Assembly (NCBI RefSeq): GCF_003987315.1
Contig: NZ_PIPI01000001.1
Location: 186,001-250,000 of the forward strand
Direction of reading: 5' to 3'
Origin: Aliidiomarina haloalkalitolerans
GTDB lineage: Bacteria > Pseudomonadota > Gammaproteobacteria > Enterobacterales > Alteromonadaceae
DNA length: 64,000 nucleotides
Positions 33,746 to 44,597 of this stretch are shown in pieces. Each line of letters begins with the position of its first letter. Within the stretch, counting starts at the first letter, position 1. Below the pieces are notes generated by a model. That model made no database searches. It was given only the letters and a program-made list of their open reading frames with translations, and was not told the DNA's origin. The translations under genes were made by a program, and so were the position numbers.

Positions 33746-34606
33746 TCAATCTCTTTCGCGAATGAGACCTTCTTGCATGGTCGAGGCGATCAATGTGCCG
33801 TCGCGGGTAAAGATTTGGCCGCGGACTAAGCCGCGCGCGCCTTGGGCGGTCGGGCTATCGATGGCGTAGAGTAGCCAATCATCCATGCGAAACGGGCGGT
33901 GAAACCACATTGCATGGTCAATGGTGGCCATTTGTATTTTCGGGTCGGCAAAGGTTTTGCCATGCGGCTGCATCGAGGTCGGCAAAAAGTTAAAGTCCGA
34001 TGCGTAAGCGAGCAAATACTGATGAACACGTTGATCGTCCGGCAGGGTACCGTTGGCCTTCAACCAAACATAGCGAACGGGCTCACAAGGTTCTGGTTTG
34101 AATGGATTATACTCGGTGACAAAGCGCATCATGATCGGCTTTTCACTGATAAATTTGTTGCGAATGGGTGCTGGAATCAGCTCGGCATGTTCGCGGTAAA
34201 TATCGAGATCGGAGACTAACCCTTCTGGGCCGGGTACCGATGGCATGGTGCACTGATGCTCAGCCCCTGATTCGGGCGCATGAAACGACGCGGTCATATG
34301 GAAAATTGGTTTGCCATACTGAATGGCTTTAACGCGACGGGTCGAAAAGCTTTTGCCATCACGAATATTTTCGACGTCGTAGACAATGGGCTTGTGAGCA
34401 TCGCCAGGGCGCAGAAAATAGCTGTGAAATGAATGTACTGCGCGGTCTTCCGGAATCGTTTGTTTCGCTGCCGACAACGCTTGGCCCATAACCTGACCAC
34501 CAAATACAGCCGCAAAACCTAAGTCTTGGCTTTGGCCACGGTAAATTCCTTGCTCAATGGGTTCTAAATGAAGCAGGTTCAACAAATCGTCGAGAACTTG
34601 GCTCAT
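33746..34606 (-). CDS. tesB: Acyl-CoA thioesterase II
   Basis: Double-hotdog thioesterase of 286 residues, the length of E. coli TesB, releasing fatty acids from acyl-CoA. Motifs are [14 protein letters not shown] (about 34-47), [10 protein letters not shown] (about 60-69), the second-domain catalytic region [13 protein letters not shown] with Asp (about 228-240), and the closing QEGLIRERD with the conserved Gln. AGGAG precedes the ATG. Downstream, a hairpin separates it from the ABC operon. It could balance CoA pools with fadE, though the two are not linked. Confidence 0.96.
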   Translation of the reverse strand: MSQVLDDLLNLLHLEPIEQGIYRGQSQDLGFAAVFGGQVMGQALSAAKQTIPEDRAVHSFHSYFLRPGDAHKPIVYDVENIRDGKSFSTRRVKAIQYGKPIFHMTASFHAPESGAEHQCTMPSVPGPEGLVSDLDIYREHAELIPAPIRNKFISEKPIMMRFVTEYNPFKPEPCEPVRYVWLKANGTLPDDQRVHQYLLAYASDFNFLPTSMQPHGKTFADPKIQMATIDHAMWFHRPFRMDDWLLYAIDSPTAQGARGLVRGQIFTRDGTLIASTMQEGLIRERD

Positions 34607-34980
34607 CGATTTCTCCTTGCGATACGATAATTCCAGAAACAGATAATTGTGCGCAGAAGGGACAGCGCACGCATTAAAATAAGCGGCTAATTATAGCCAG
34701 ATTTTCAGTGAATTGCATGGCCTATGGGTGGTTAACGAAGGCATTTAAGCTACCCTTTATTCAGCTCGGTCAAGGATTACGCGGTCATTCTCTAAATGGA
34801 TAGTCACTATAGCTTGAATTTTCTGAAAAAACGCCCAAGCTTAATAAGTTAAGAGTTTCGCTTATTCTAGTTGACGTTGCTGAATAGAAAAACGTCGGCG
34901 GCGTCGACCATTGATGTCATGCGCAGACACGTTGACATGAGTGTGCGCAGTCACTTTGGCAGAAGTAAAAGGAGCCTCAC
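34607..34980. other. Divergent intergenic region between tesB and acnA
   Basis: No gene is visible. It must hold both promoters; a TTGACG at 34871-34876 has no matching -10 at normal spacing. Near the acnA start, 34920-34949 can fold as TGCGCAGACAC and GTGTGCGCA around a ten-base loop with one bulged base. Confidence 0.5.
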
Positions 34981-37698
34981 ATGGCAGGGCAAGACAGTTT
35001 ACAAACGTTAAGTCGCTTAGCAGTCAATGGCAAAACTTACCATTACTATAGCCTCCCGAAAGCAGCGGAGTCGCTGGGAAATATTGATCGCTTACCCATA
35101 TCATTAAAAGTCCTACTCGAGAACCTGTTACGTCATGAAGACGGTGCAACAGTAACGCGCGACGACTTTCAAGCCATGGTTAAGTGGCTTGACACACGAA
35201 CGTCAGACAAAGAAATCGAATACCGCCCAGCGCGCGTGTTAATGCAAGACTTTACCGGTGTACCGGCAGTGGTTGATTTAGCGGCAATGCGGGACGCAGT
35301 GGCCAAAGCAGGTTTACCGGCGGACAAGATTAACCCATTGTCTGCGGTTGACTTGGTCATTGACCACTCGGTCATGGTCGACAAGTTTGCGTCGCCAGAA
35401 GCCTTTGCCGAAAACGTTAAAATTGAAATGGAGCGGAACAAAGAGCGCTATGAGTTTTTGCGTTGGGGGCAAAAAGCGTTCAATAACTTCCGTGTCGTGC
35501 CACCGGGTACGGGTATTTGCCACCAAGTGAACCTCGAGTATTTAGCCAAGGTGGTCTGGTCCTCGGAAGAAGATGGTAAAACGTTCGCTTATCCCGATAC
35601 GTTAGTGGGAACAGATTCACATACCACCATGATTAATGGTTTAGGTGTTTTAGGTTGGGGTGTCGGCGGCATTGAAGCGGAAGCAGCGATGCTTGGGCAA
35701 CCGGTGTCGATGCTCATTCCTGAAGTAGTGGGTTTCCGTCTGGATGGTGCGTTGCCGGAAGGAGTGACAGCAACAGATTTAGTCTTAACGGTCACGCAAA
35801 TGCTGCGCAAAAAAGGCGTGGTTGGTAAATTTGTTGAGTTTTATGGTCCTGGCTTACGCCACTTACCTCTTGCGGACCGAGCCACGATTGCCAACATGGC
35901 ACCGGAATACGGCGCAACCTGTGGCTTTTTCCCAGTCGACGAAGAAACACTGACCTATTTAGAATTATCAGGTCGTGATCAAGACACCATCGAGCTTGTC
36001 GAAGCTTATGCAAAAGCACAGGGCATGTGGCGCAGTGACGATGCCGAGCCTGTTTTCACCGACACACTTGAGCTTGATATGAGTACAGTTGAACCGTCAT
36101 TGGCAGGGCCAAAACGTCCGCAAGATCGGGTTTCGCTGACTGGGCTACAGGAGAGTTTTGATCTCATGCTCGAGTCACTCGGGGTTGCCGAAGATCCAGA
36201 GATGGGCGGACAAGAGTCGATCTCAAAAGCTGAACTGAATGACGAAACGCGTGTACCGCTAGGCGGCACCGATCACTACTTAAAGCACGGTGACGTTGTG
36301 ATTGCTGCGATTACATCTTGTACGAACACGTCCAACCCAAGCGTCATGCTTGCGGCAGGCTTAGTGGCGAAAAAGGCTATTGAGAAAGGTCTACAACGCA
36401 AGCCGTGGGTGAAGTCTTCGTTAGCGCCTGGTTCGAAAGTGGTCACTGATTATTTGGCAGCGGCTGGATTAAATAAGTACCTCGACCAGCTTGGTTTTGA
36501 CTTAGTCGGCTATGGTTGTACAACCTGTATTGGTAACTCTGGGCCACTGCCCGACGATGTCAGCACGGCCATTGATAAAGGCGACCTTGTGGTGTCGTCC
36601 GTATTGTCAGGTAACCGCAACTTTGAAGGCCGAATTCATCCGCAGGTAAAGGCGAACTGGCTGGCTTCGCCGCCCTTAGTGGTGGCATTTGCTCTGGCGG
36701 GCACTACACGGATCAATTTAGCGAAGGAGCCGTTAGGTGAAGACCACAACGGTAATCCCGTGTATCTGCAGGATATTTGGCCATCGACTAAAGAAATTAA
36801 AACGGAAGTCGAGAAAGTGGTCAGTGATATGTTCCGCGAGCAGTATGCGCAAGTGTTTGACGGTGATGAACATTGGCAAAGTCTGAAAATTCCAGACTCA
36901 TTAACCTATGAGTGGCAGGAAGATTCGACTTACGTCGCCAACCCGCCGTTCTTTGCCGGAATTGATAAACCGGCACCAGTACCGAAAGATATTGAAGGTG
37001 CGCGGGTGCTTGCGGTCTTTGGTGACACTATTACTACCGACCACATCTCACCAGCTGGTGCGATTAAACCAGACTCTCCAGCAGGTAAGTATTTGCAGGA
37101 GCAAGGTGTGGCGGTGCGTGACTTTAACTCTTACGGTTCGCGTCGTGGTAACCATGAAGTCATGATGCGCGGAACGTTTGCCAATATTCGCATTAAAAAC
37201 TTGATGATAAAAGGCAGTGAGGGTGGTGTTACGATTCATGTGCCATCAGGCAAAGAAATGTCTATTTATGACGCGGCGATGCGCTACCAAGAGGAAGAAA
37301 CGCCACTGGTGGTGCTGGCGGGCAAGGAATATGGCACCGGCTCGAGTCGTGACTGGGCAGCAAAAGGCACCCGTTTACTCGGTGTCAAAGCCGTGATTGC
37401 GGAAAGCTATGAACGAATTCACCGCTCGAACCTTGTCGGTATGGGGGTCTTGCCATTGCAATTCACCAATGACGATAGTGCTCAAAGCTTAGGGTTGACG
37501 GGCGAGGAAGAAATTAGCCTACGTGGTCTAAGTGCAGATATTAAGCCGGGACAAACCATTCATGCGGAAGCGAAGAAGCCAAATGGTGATGTTGTGAAGT
37601 TTGATCTACTTTGTCGCATTGATACCAAAAATGAAGTTCAGTACTTCTTGAGTGGTGGTATTTTGCATTATGTCTTGCGCCAGTTGGTGAGTGCTTAA
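34981..37698 (+). CDS. acnA: Aconitate hydratase A
   Basis: Iron-sulfur enzyme of the citric-acid cycle converting citrate to isocitrate, 905 residues, of the IRP1/AcnA type. The 4Fe-4S ligands are Cys447 in [10 protein letters not shown] and Cys513 and Cys516 in [13 protein letters not shown]. The swivel domain carries [13 protein letters not shown] near residue 780. AGGAG before the ATG is strong. It is monocistronic with its own terminator. In E. coli the AcnA-type enzyme is more stable to oxidative stress than AcnB; whether an acnB exists here cannot be seen. Divergent from tesB. Confidence 0.98.
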   Translation: MAGQDSLQTLSRLAVNGKTYHYYSLPKAAESLGNIDRLPISLKVLLENLLRHEDGATVTRDDFQAMVKWLDTRTSDKEIEYRPARVLMQDFTGVPAVVDLAAMRDAVAKAGLPADKINPLSAVDLVIDHSVMVDKFASPEAFAENVKIEMERNKERYEFLRWGQKAFNNFRVVPPGTGICHQVNLEYLAKVVWSSEEDGKTFAYPDTLVGTDSHTTMINGLGVLGWGVGGIEAEAAMLGQPVSMLIPEVVGFRLDGALPEGVTATDLVLTVTQMLRKKGVVGKFVEFYGPGLRHLPLADRATIANMAPEYGATCGFFPVDEETLTYLELSGRDQDTIELVEAYAKAQGMWRSDDAEPVFTDTLELDMSTVEPSLAGPKRPQDRVSLTGLQESFDLMLESLGVAEDPEMGGQESISKAELNDETRVPLGGTDHYLKHGDVVIAAITSCTNTSNPSVMLAAGLVAKKAIEKGLQRKPWVKSSLAPGSKVVTDYLAAAGLNKYLDQLGFDLVGYGCTTCIGNSGPLPDDVSTAIDKGDLVVSSVLSGNRNFEGRIHPQVKANWLASPPLVVAFALAGTTRINLAKEPLGEDHNGNPVYLQDIWPSTKEIKTEVEKVVSDMFREQYAQVFDGDEHWQSLKIPDSLTYEWQEDSTYVANPPFFAGIDKPAPVPKDIEGARVLAVFGDTITTDHISPAGAIKPDSPAGKYLQEQGVAVRDFNSYGSRRGNHEVMMRGTFANIRIKNLMIKGSEGGVTIHVPSGKEMSIYDAAMRYQEEETPLVVLAGKEYGTGSSRDWAAKGTRLLGVKAVIAESYERIHRSNLVGMGVLPLQFTNDDSAQSLGLTGEEEISLRGLSADIKPGQTIHAEAKKPNGDVVKFDLLCRIDTKNEVQYFLSGGILHYVLRQLVSA

Positions 37699-37732
37699 AC
37701 CACAGTCAAGCTAGCTGCACAGCTGGAAATTA

Positions 37733-37764
37733 AAAAGCTCAACAGTGTCTGCCGTTGAGCTTTT
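37733..37764. terminator. Bidirectional terminator between acnA and csiV
   Basis: Eleven-base stem AAAAGCTCAAC / GTTGAGCTTTT with a ten-base loop, T-rich on both strands. It serves the convergent acnA and csiV genes. Confidence 0.88.
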
Positions 37765-37809
37765 CTTTTTGTGAGTATACTTGAGCTTGAGCTCGAGTTT
37801 GCTTATGCG

Positions 37810-39036
37810 CTAGCGCCGTGCCGAAAGGTCGGTGCGACGAATGGTAATCACCATGCCATATTTTGGATGGTCAAAATAATGGGTTTGATGGGAAATGACG
37901 CGCCGCAGCTGTTTAAATGGATAAGCACGCAGAAACTCGAGCTGATGAGCGTCGGCGTTTAAGAAGTCATCGACTTGTTCGTCGTAATGACGGGCTTCCG
38001 GCTCAAGTTGAATGACATCGCGTAAATTAAAGTCGAGGTCGATATGCAAGAAGTTGCCGACTAAGTATACATGAAGCAAGCCGTCCAGCTCCCACACTTC
38101 GGATGGTAATCCACGCGGTGTCCGTGCTGGTCGGCTCGGTTGTTGTGAGCGTTCAGCCGTCCACGGCGTAAAGGCAAACTGACCGCGGTCAATTGCAGCG
38201 AGAGCGACTTGCATGCGACTAAAAGCGTCTTCGTCGATACCGCGAACGGAACGGGCTTCTTCACGGAATGACAAGGCCTGCTGTTTTGGCGTTGGTGAAA
38301 TAGGAAAGCCAAAGTAGTCAAATTCATCGGTAAAGTTACGTCCACCAAACAAACGCATTTTGCGGCCGACATTGCGGGTAAACACCGGCTGACGCCAGCT
38401 GGTGTGCAGAATCGGCTGGGTGTCAGCACGGCGTTCTAGTTGGCGTCGCAGAGCATGATATTCGAAGTCCTCTTGGCTAATGAGGAAGGGGATTTCAGCA
38501 CGGAGCATTTCTTCCCGGGAACCCTCAGCATGACCTGCAAATAGCAGCGGTGCGCGCGCTGGCAAACGGTCGTGTATTTCGTTTTGTCCTAAATACCAAG
38601 CGTCAACCAGGGGTAAGTGCGGTAAGCGCCGACAGCTAATGTTTTCGGCAGAATAGTTGTTTAATTCTGTGCGCAAATCTGCAGGCTTGAGAAGTAATTG
38701 CCGGACGACCGGAACGTAGCCACGGGTTCCTTCACACTGTGGCAATGCGTAAATAAAGCCGCGCACATCTGCGCGTAGTCGTGGGGTGAGTATATCGCGA
38801 CTGCCTTCGGTCGGTATCGGCTGTACTGTGAGGGGAAATTGCTCGTCGTCGTCACCACCGTCTTGTAGGTAACGAAAAACCAAAACTTCGATTTCAAACC
38901 AGCGATACCCCCGATCATTCGGCTCTTCGTTGGCTTTTGCCGGCAACGCCAACACGCTTGCTAGGGCAACACAACAAAGCAGACCAAAGGTGCTAGCCGG
39001 GCGTAGAAGAGTTTTCAAAAAAACAAACGAAGTCAT
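37810..39036 (-). CDS. csiV: CsiV-family peptidoglycan-binding protein
   Basis: Periplasmic protein of about 408 residues. The signal peptide runs to about LPAKANE; the mature protein has the family opening WFEIEVLVFRY, a middle beta-rich domain, and a C-terminal part with LHVYLVGNFLHIDLDFN. In Vibrio cholerae CsiV works with the LpoA/PBP1a synthase and lies beside mfd, as here. I choose the ATG at 39036, four bases after the mfd stop; a GTG at 39054 in the same frame would overlap mfd but lacks a ribosome-binding site. Transcription with mfd is likely. The mapping to the known CsiV is by family and neighbour. Confidence 0.82.
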   Translation of the reverse strand: MTSFVFLKTLLRPASTFGLLCCVALASVLALPAKANEEPNDRGYRWFEIEVLVFRYLQDGGDDDEQFPLTVQPIPTEGSRDILTPRLRADVRGFIYALPQCEGTRGYVPVVRQLLLKPADLRTELNNYSAENISCRRLPHLPLVDAWYLGQNEIHDRLPARAPLLFAGHAEGSREEMLRAEIPFLISQEDFEYHALRRQLERRADTQPILHTSWRQPVFTRNVGRKMRLFGGRNFTDEFDYFGFPISPTPKQQALSFREEARSVRGIDEDAFSRMQVALAAIDRGQFAFTPWTAERSQQPSRPARTPRGLPSEVWELDGLLHVYLVGNFLHIDLDFNLRDVIQLEPEARHYDEQVDDFLNADAHQLEFLRAYPFKQLRRVISHQTHYFDHPKYGMVITIRRTDLSARR

Positions 39037-39040
39037 CGAG

Positions 39041-42000
39041 TTATAGGCTCTCACTAGGTTCTTGTTGGAAATGCTGTAACAACGACTGTACCAGTTTTAT
39101 GCGTTCGTGGGTATCAGCCTCAGCGCGTTTTATTTTTAATCGTTGAGCACCTTCCATGGCAAACTGGTCCGGTGCTTGCTGCAACATGCGAATAATGGTG
39201 GTTGGCTCCACAACTGTGCGCTCACTAAATTCAATATGCCCACCTTGCGGCCCCAGTTCGATTTTCCGAATGCCCAGAGGTTCCGCCGTTAAGCGCAATT
39301 CACTTAAGCGGAATAGGTTTTTGGCGGCGTCGGGCAGTAGCCCAAAACGGTCAATCAATTCCACTTGAATGTCGTCTAATTCACCCCGGTCACGGGCACC
39401 CGCAATGCGTTTATACAGCGACAGACGCACGTTCACATCCTTGATGTAGGCTTCCGGTAAGAGAGCCGGAATGCGCAAGTCGATCTCGGTTTGGGCACGA
39501 ATAAGTTGGTCGAGAGCCGGTTCGCGGCCTTCACGCAAAGCGGTTACGGCTTGTTCCAGCATATCCATGTATAAACTAAAGCCAATGCTTTCAATTTGTC
39601 CGCTTTGTTCGTCACCAAGTAGCTCGCCAGCGCCACGAATCTCTAAATCATGGGTTGCCAAAACAAAGCCCGCACCAAGATCCTCTAAATGACTAATGGC
39701 TTCAAGCCGCTTTACGGCATCTTTAGTCATCCGTTTCGGATGAGGCGTGAGTAGATAAGCATAAGCTTGGTGATGGGAGCGGCCGACACGACCCCGAAGT
39801 TGGTGGAGCTGCGCTAAACCTAAGTGATCAGCGCGGTCAATAATAATGGTATTGGCCGTCGGAACATCGATACCGGTTTCGATAATCGTGGTGCAGACCA
39901 AGACGTTAAACCGTTGATGATAAAAATCTGCCATCACGCGCTCAAGCTCGCGTTCGCTCATTTGACCGTGGGCAGTTTGCACGCGCGCTTCCGGAATTAG
40001 CTCGGCCAACTCTGTGGCAACGCGGTCGATGCTTTCAACGGCATTATGCAGGAAATAAACCTGACCACCGCGCAACACTTCCCGCAGCACAGCTTCGCGG
40101 ACGGTGGCTTTGTCATATTCACGCACGAACGTTTTGACCGCCAAACGACGTGCCGGTGGCGTGGCGATAATCGATAAATCTCGAATATTGTTCATCGCCA
40201 TATTTAAGGTTCGTGGAATCGGCGTGGCGGTGAGGGTCAGAATGTCGACGTCGGTGCGTAATTTCTTGATTTGCTCCTTTTGGCGAACACCGAAGCGATG
40301 TTCCTCGTCAACGATCAGTAATCCGAGATCGTGAAACTTAATCGTTGGTTGCAGTAATTTGTGGGTGCCAATGACTATGTCGACTTTGCCTGCAGCAAGG
40401 TCAGCAAGGGCGTGCTCGGTTTGTTTGGCACTGCGAAAACGCGAGAGTAATTCGATGCGCACCGGCCAGTCGGCAAAACGGTCACGGAAATTGTCGAAAT
40501 GTTGCTGTGCCAAAAGGGTCGTTGGTACCAATACTGCGACTTGCTTATTGTCGTTCACGGCAGTGAAGGCCGCTCGCATCGCCACCTCAGTTTTACCAAA
40601 GCCAACATCACCACAAACTAAGCGGTCCATGGCTCGCGGCAATTGCATGTCGGCTAGCACCGCGGCTATCGCATCGAGTTGGTCGTCGGTTTCGGTAAAC
40701 GGGAAACCCGCGGCAAAGCGGTCATGATCCTCAGCACTGACTTGGAACGCATAACCTGGCTTCGCTTCACGCTGAGCGTAAACTTCAAGTAACTCGGCTG
40801 CCACGTCACGGACTTTTTCGGCCGCTTTGCGGCGCGCTTTTTCCCATTGGTCGTTGCCCAATTTATTGAGCTGGACTTTGTCTTGGTCACCGCCGCTGTA
40901 GCGACTAATTAAATGCAATGAAGAAACTGGAACAAATAACTTTGTGTTGTTGGCATATTCCAGAGTTAGAAACTCAGTCTCGATGCCACCGGCGGCCAAC
41001 GAGGTTAATCCTTGATAACGACCAATACCATGCTCTAAGTGCACAACAGGTTGGCCGAGTGACAACTCGGCAAGGTTTTTAATTAGTGCATCAGCGTTTT
41101 GGCTTGCGCGTTTGTCTTGGTGGCGGCGTTGTGGTGCGCGGTTGCCAAACAAGTCGTTTTCAGTGAAAACCCACAAGGCCTGGGTGTCGCTGATGTGAGC
41201 ATAAAACGAATGTTCGAGCGGACTAACAATAATCGCAAAATCCACAGGCTGTTGCACAAATTCAGCAAAACTGTCGACTTCAGTGGGGTGTAACCCCGCT
41301 TTACCAATTAGCTCTAACATACTTTCACGACGGCCCGCAGACTCGACGCAAATCAGTACCTGTTGGTTTTTCTTGAGTGCTTTGGCAATCGTATCCTGCA
41401 ACAGCGCAAGCGGTTGTTTTTGCTTACCATCAATAATGACATCGGGCAGGGCTTTGGTTTTAAAGTCGACCGGCCCTGGCGAACGTTCGCCGTCGATAGC
41501 ACCAACGCGAATGCGCGGGTATTGCTTTAAGGTCCCGAGTAATTCGTCGCGAGTTAAGAACAATTTTTGTGGCGCCAGAATCGGCTTTTGTTTGTCCCAG
41601 CGTCGCTCGTCATAACGGTACTCTATGTCAGTCCACAGTTTGTCGAGTTGCAACTGCAATGGGCCGTAAGTAAGCACGGTACACGACTTGGGTAAGTAGT
41701 CGAAGAGCGTTGCCATGGTTTCGAAGAACAGTGGCTGATAATACTCGATGCCAGCAGGCATAATACCTTGCGTAACTTGCTGATAAATTGACTCTTTGGC
41801 GGTGAGAGCTGCGAATTCCTCACGAAATTGACGACGAAAGCGCTCAATACCGGCTTCGTCAGTTGGAAATTCGTGTGCAGGCAGTAAGGCTATTTTTTCG
41901 ATAGGCGCTTCTGAACGTTGGCTTTCAACGTCAAACTGGCGAATGGAGTCGACTTCGTCGTCAAAAAAGTCGATTCGATACGGCGCTTCACTGCCCATTG

Positions 42001-42526
42001 GGAATAAGTCGAGGATTGAGCCGCGAACACTGTATTCACCGTGCTCCATAACTTGGTTCACATGGCGATAACCGGCTTTTTCGAGTTGTAAACGCAGGCT
42101 GTCATGAACAACGCGTTGGCCTTTTTCTAAGTGCAAACTGTGGCCAGTGATAAATTCAGCCGGGGCCACGCGATGCATTAATGTATTTAATGCAACAATG
42201 AGAATGCCGTGCTGTTGTTGTGGCAATTGTGCGAGCACGCGCAAACGTTCGGAAATAATATCTTGATGGGGCGAGAAATTATCGTATGCAAGCGTTTCCC
42301 AGTCTGGCAGTAATTGGATTTCGTTGGCAAACTCAGGCAAGAAAAATTGCAGCTCGGCCTGAAAGCGGTAAGCACTCGGAGCATCAGCGGTAATGAGTAA
42401 CAACGGCGTTTGATGTTGACGATACAACTGGCTAATTGCAAGGGCTGAACTACTGCCTTCAAGATGGCGCCAAGTCATTTCAGCGCTGGTGGGAAAAGGC
42501 GGTTGCAATAACGAAATCTGACTCAT
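39041..42526 (-). CDS. mfd: Transcription-repair coupling factor
   Basis: ATP-dependent translocase of 1161 residues (E. coli 1148) that removes RNA polymerase stalled at damage and recruits UvrA. The N-terminal UvrB-like region is at about 1-290, the RNA-polymerase-interacting CarD-like domain at about 480-560 (PVVHLEHGIGRYQGL), Walker A GDVGFGKTEVAMRA and box DEEHRFG in the helicase (about 620-860), and the C-terminal TRCF domain closes the protein. csiV follows four bases later. Its start is 138 bases from the divergent lolC start. Confidence 0.98.
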   Translation of the reverse strand: MSQISLLQPPFPTSAEMTWRHLEGSSSALAISQLYRQHQTPLLLITADAPSAYRFQAELQFFLPEFANEIQLLPDWETLAYDNFSPHQDIISERLRVLAQLPQQQHGILIVALNTLMHRVAPAEFITGHSLHLEKGQRVVHDSLRLQLEKAGYRHVNQVMEHGEYSVRGSILDLFPMGSEAPYRIDFFDDEVDSIRQFDVESQRSEAPIEKIALLPAHEFPTDEAGIERFRRQFREEFAALTAKESIYQQVTQGIMPAGIEYYQPLFFETMATLFDYLPKSCTVLTYGPLQLQLDKLWTDIEYRYDERRWDKQKPILAPQKLFLTRDELLGTLKQYPRIRVGAIDGERSPGPVDFKTKALPDVIIDGKQKQPLALLQDTIAKALKKNQQVLICVESAGRRESMLELIGKAGLHPTEVDSFAEFVQQPVDFAIIVSPLEHSFYAHISDTQALWVFTENDLFGNRAPQRRHQDKRASQNADALIKNLAELSLGQPVVHLEHGIGRYQGLTSLAAGGIETEFLTLEYANNTKLFVPVSSLHLISRYSGGDQDKVQLNKLGNDQWEKARRKAAEKVRDVAAELLEVYAQREAKPGYAFQVSAEDHDRFAAGFPFTETDDQLDAIAAVLADMQLPRAMDRLVCGDVGFGKTEVAMRAAFTAVNDNKQVAVLVPTTLLAQQHFDNFRDRFADWPVRIELLSRFRSAKQTEHALADLAAGKVDIVIGTHKLLQPTIKFHDLGLLIVDEEHRFGVRQKEQIKKLRTDVDILTLTATPIPRTLNMAMNNIRDLSIIATPPARRLAVKTFVREYDKATVREAVLREVLRGGQVYFLHNAVESIDRVATELAELIPEARVQTAHGQMSERELERVMADFYHQRFNVLVCTTIIETGIDVPTANTIIIDRADHLGLAQLHQLRGRVGRSHHQAYAYLLTPHPKRMTKDAVKRLEAISHLEDLGAGFVLATHDLEIRGAGELLGDEQSGQIESIGFSLYMDMLEQAVTALREGREPALDQLIRAQTEIDLRIPALLPEAYIKDVNVRLSLYKRIAGARDRGELDDIQVELIDRFGLLPDAAKNLFRLSELRLTAEPLGIRKIELGPQGGHIEFSERTVVEPTTIIRMLQQAPDQFAMEGAQRLKIKRAEADTHERIKLVQSLLQHFQQEPSESL

Positions 42527-42664
42527 GGATGAACTGTTCCTATGACCTGCCGCAGATTGAAAAACGATAGTATAACTGAATGAGCGACGAACGACAGGTT
42601 GTCTGTGAAGTCAGATGTCTTTATGCTACGCAATTATGCTTGCTTGAATGGACCCGACTCACAC

Positions 42665-43912
42665 ATGAACAGGCCGTTGCCTTTGTATTTAGCGTTGCGT
42701 TATAGCCGCTCGCGCTCTCGTTCGACGTTTACGCGCTTTATTAGTCACTTTGTGGCAGCTGGGATCACTCTCGGTGTTTTGGCGTTGATTGTTGTGACTT
42801 CGGTGATGAACGGATTCGAAAACGAATTGAAGACACGCATTCTTGGCGTCGTTCCGCAAGTTACTGTGAGTCCCCAACAACAAAGTACTCAGCGCCCACA
42901 ACCTTTGGCCGATTGGCAAGCTGTGCAGCAATCGGTGACTTGGCCAGCAGCGGTGCGGCATGTTAGTCCTTATGTGCAGTCCGAGGGCATCATTCAAGGC
43001 CATGCGCAATTGCAAGCGGTGTTAGTGCAAGGGATTTTCCCACACCTTGAACCGAGCCAAAATATTCTTCGTGAGCGCATGTTGTTCGGTCAACTGGACA
43101 GTCTGCGCGTGGGTGAGTATCGCGTTATTATTGGTCGTCCGTTAGCGGACATGCTCGACATTCAGATTGGTGAGCGAGTACGCGTGACGGCCGCGGCGGG
43201 GCAGCAACAGACGCCCCTTGGCACTATGCCGGCACAGCGACAATTTACCGTCAGCGGCATATTTGAGGTGGGTGCCGATATTGATCAGCAATTGGTCTTG
43301 CTGCATGGCGCCGATTTGGCGCGCTTACTGCGCTATCCAGAAAACCATGTAACCGGTTTACGGCTGTGGCTCAATGATGCCTTCGAATCTGCCCAAGTTA
43401 GCCAGCGTTTAGCGCCGCAATTTGCTGCGCAGGGCTTAGTTGTCGCGGACTGGCAACAACGTTATGGCCAGCTTTTCGCCGCCGTACGGATGGAAAAGGG
43501 CATGATGATGATCATGCTCGGATTAATTATTGTGGTCGCTGCATTTAATGCGGTTTCAGCCCTGATTATGCTCATCCAAGACAAGCGCAGTGATATTGCA
43601 ATTTTACAAACCTTAGGGTTAAGCCCTCGGCGTATTTACCTGACCTTAATTCTCCAAGGTATGTACAGCGGCGTGGTCGGTGTCATCCTTGGCGCGGCGC
43701 TCGGGCTGTTACTGAGTGCCTATTTAAATGGCATTCTTACCGCATTAGGTATCCATGTGTTTAGTGCAGGCGTAGCATTACCTGTGGTGATTCAATACAG
43801 CCAAGTGTTCGCCATTGTGCTTGCAGCGTTGGCGCTAACCTTTGTTGCAACTATGTACCCGGCGTGGCGCGCTGCACAACTCCAACCGGCAGAGATTCTT
43901 CGATATGAATAA
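42665..43912 (+). CDS. lolC: Lipoprotein-releasing permease LolC
   Basis: Inner-membrane subunit of the LolCDE transporter that extracts lipoproteins destined for the outer membrane, 415 residues. One N-terminal helix (about 28-50, HFVAAGITLGVLALIVV), a periplasmic domain and three C-terminal helices match the MacB/FtsX plan. Periplasmic motifs TPLGTMPAQRQFTVSGIF and LRLWLND identify it as LolC rather than LolE. I start at ATG 42665 (MNRPLPLYLALRY); a TTG at 42599 would add 22 residues with no support. The stop overlaps lolD by eight bases. This system exports the lipoproteins of this window. Confidence 0.93.
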   Translation: MNRPLPLYLALRYSRSRSRSTFTRFISHFVAAGITLGVLALIVVTSVMNGFENELKTRILGVVPQVTVSPQQQSTQRPQPLADWQAVQQSVTWPAAVRHVSPYVQSEGIIQGHAQLQAVLVQGIFPHLEPSQNILRERMLFGQLDSLRVGEYRVIIGRPLADMLDIQIGERVRVTAAAGQQQTPLGTMPAQRQFTVSGIFEVGADIDQQLVLLHGADLARLLRYPENHVTGLRLWLNDAFESAQVSQRLAPQFAAQGLVVADWQQRYGQLFAAVRMEKGMMMIMLGLIIVVAAFNAVSALIMLIQDKRSDIAILQTLGLSPRRIYLTLILQGMYSGVVGVILGAALGLLLSAYLNGILTALGIHVFSAGVALPVVIQYSQVFAIVLAALALTFVATMYPAWRAAQLQPAEILRYE

Positions 43913-44597
43913 GCAAGACTTGTTAGTTTCCGTATCCGACTTAAATAAAAGCTATCAAGACGGCGAGCGCATAGTCACTGTGCTTGAAGGCGTCGATTTG
44001 CAGCTGCAAGCCGGTGAGATGTTGGCGATTATCGGTGCCTCAGGCTCGGGTAAAAGCACGTTACTACATATTCTTGGCGGACTTGATAAAGCCGACTCTG
44101 GGCAAGTGACCATCGCCGGTGAGCAGCCATTGCAATTACCACAACATAAACTGGCACAGTGGCGCAATCAGCATGTGGGTTTTATTTATCAGTTTCACCA
44201 TTTATTGAGCGAATTTTCGGCATTAGAGAACGTTGCTATGCCGCTGCTGATTGCCGGTGCACCGATGCCGAAAGCGCTGGCGCAAGCCAAGTCCATGCTT
44301 GAGCGTGTCGGCTTGGGACATCGGTTGGAGCACGCACCAGCGAAACTTTCCGGTGGTGAGCGGCAACGTGTTGCGATTGCCCGAGCTTTAGTTAACCAAC
44401 CGGCTTTAGTGCTTGCTGATGAACCAACCGGTAATCTCGATGAGGACACGGCACAAGTGATTTACGATTTGATGCTTGAGCTCAACAGCGAGTTAGGTAC
44501 AGCGTTTGTGGTGGTCACTCACGATATTCAATTGGCCGCGAAACTACCGCGACAATTGCAACTTGATCATGGTCGTTTGGTTGAGGAACAGGCATGA
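43905..44597 (+). CDS. lolD: Lipoprotein-releasing ATPase LolD
   Basis: ATP-binding subunit of LolCDE, 230 residues. Walker [10 protein letters not shown] is at 44-52, the LolD-type Q-loop [21 protein letters not shown] at about 90-110, signature LSGGERQR at about 150 and Walker [13 protein letters not shown]. The ATG lies inside the end of lolC (eight-base overlap); the frame extends upstream but only within lolC. It overlaps lolE by four bases (ATGA). Translational coupling of the three genes is evident. Confidence 0.97.
   Translation: MNKQDLLVSVSDLNKSYQDGERIVTVLEGVDLQLQAGEMLAIIGASGSGKSTLLHILGGLDKADSGQVTIAGEQPLQLPQHKLAQWRNQHVGFIYQFHHLLSEFSALENVAMPLLIAGAPMPKALAQAKSMLERVGLGHRLEHAPAKLSGGERQRVAIARALVNQPALVLADEPTGNLDEDTAQVIYDLMLELNSELGTAFVVVTHDIQLAAKLPRQLQLDHGRLVEEQA

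Noticed and set aside
34920-34949. Iron-responsive element in front of acnA
   Set aside because: The loop lacks CAGUGN and the stem has no properly placed bulged C; only a generic hairpin is supported.
42599-42664. 22-residue extension of LolC
   Set aside because: It depends on a TTG start without ribosome-binding site and is unlike the N-termini of LolC proteins.
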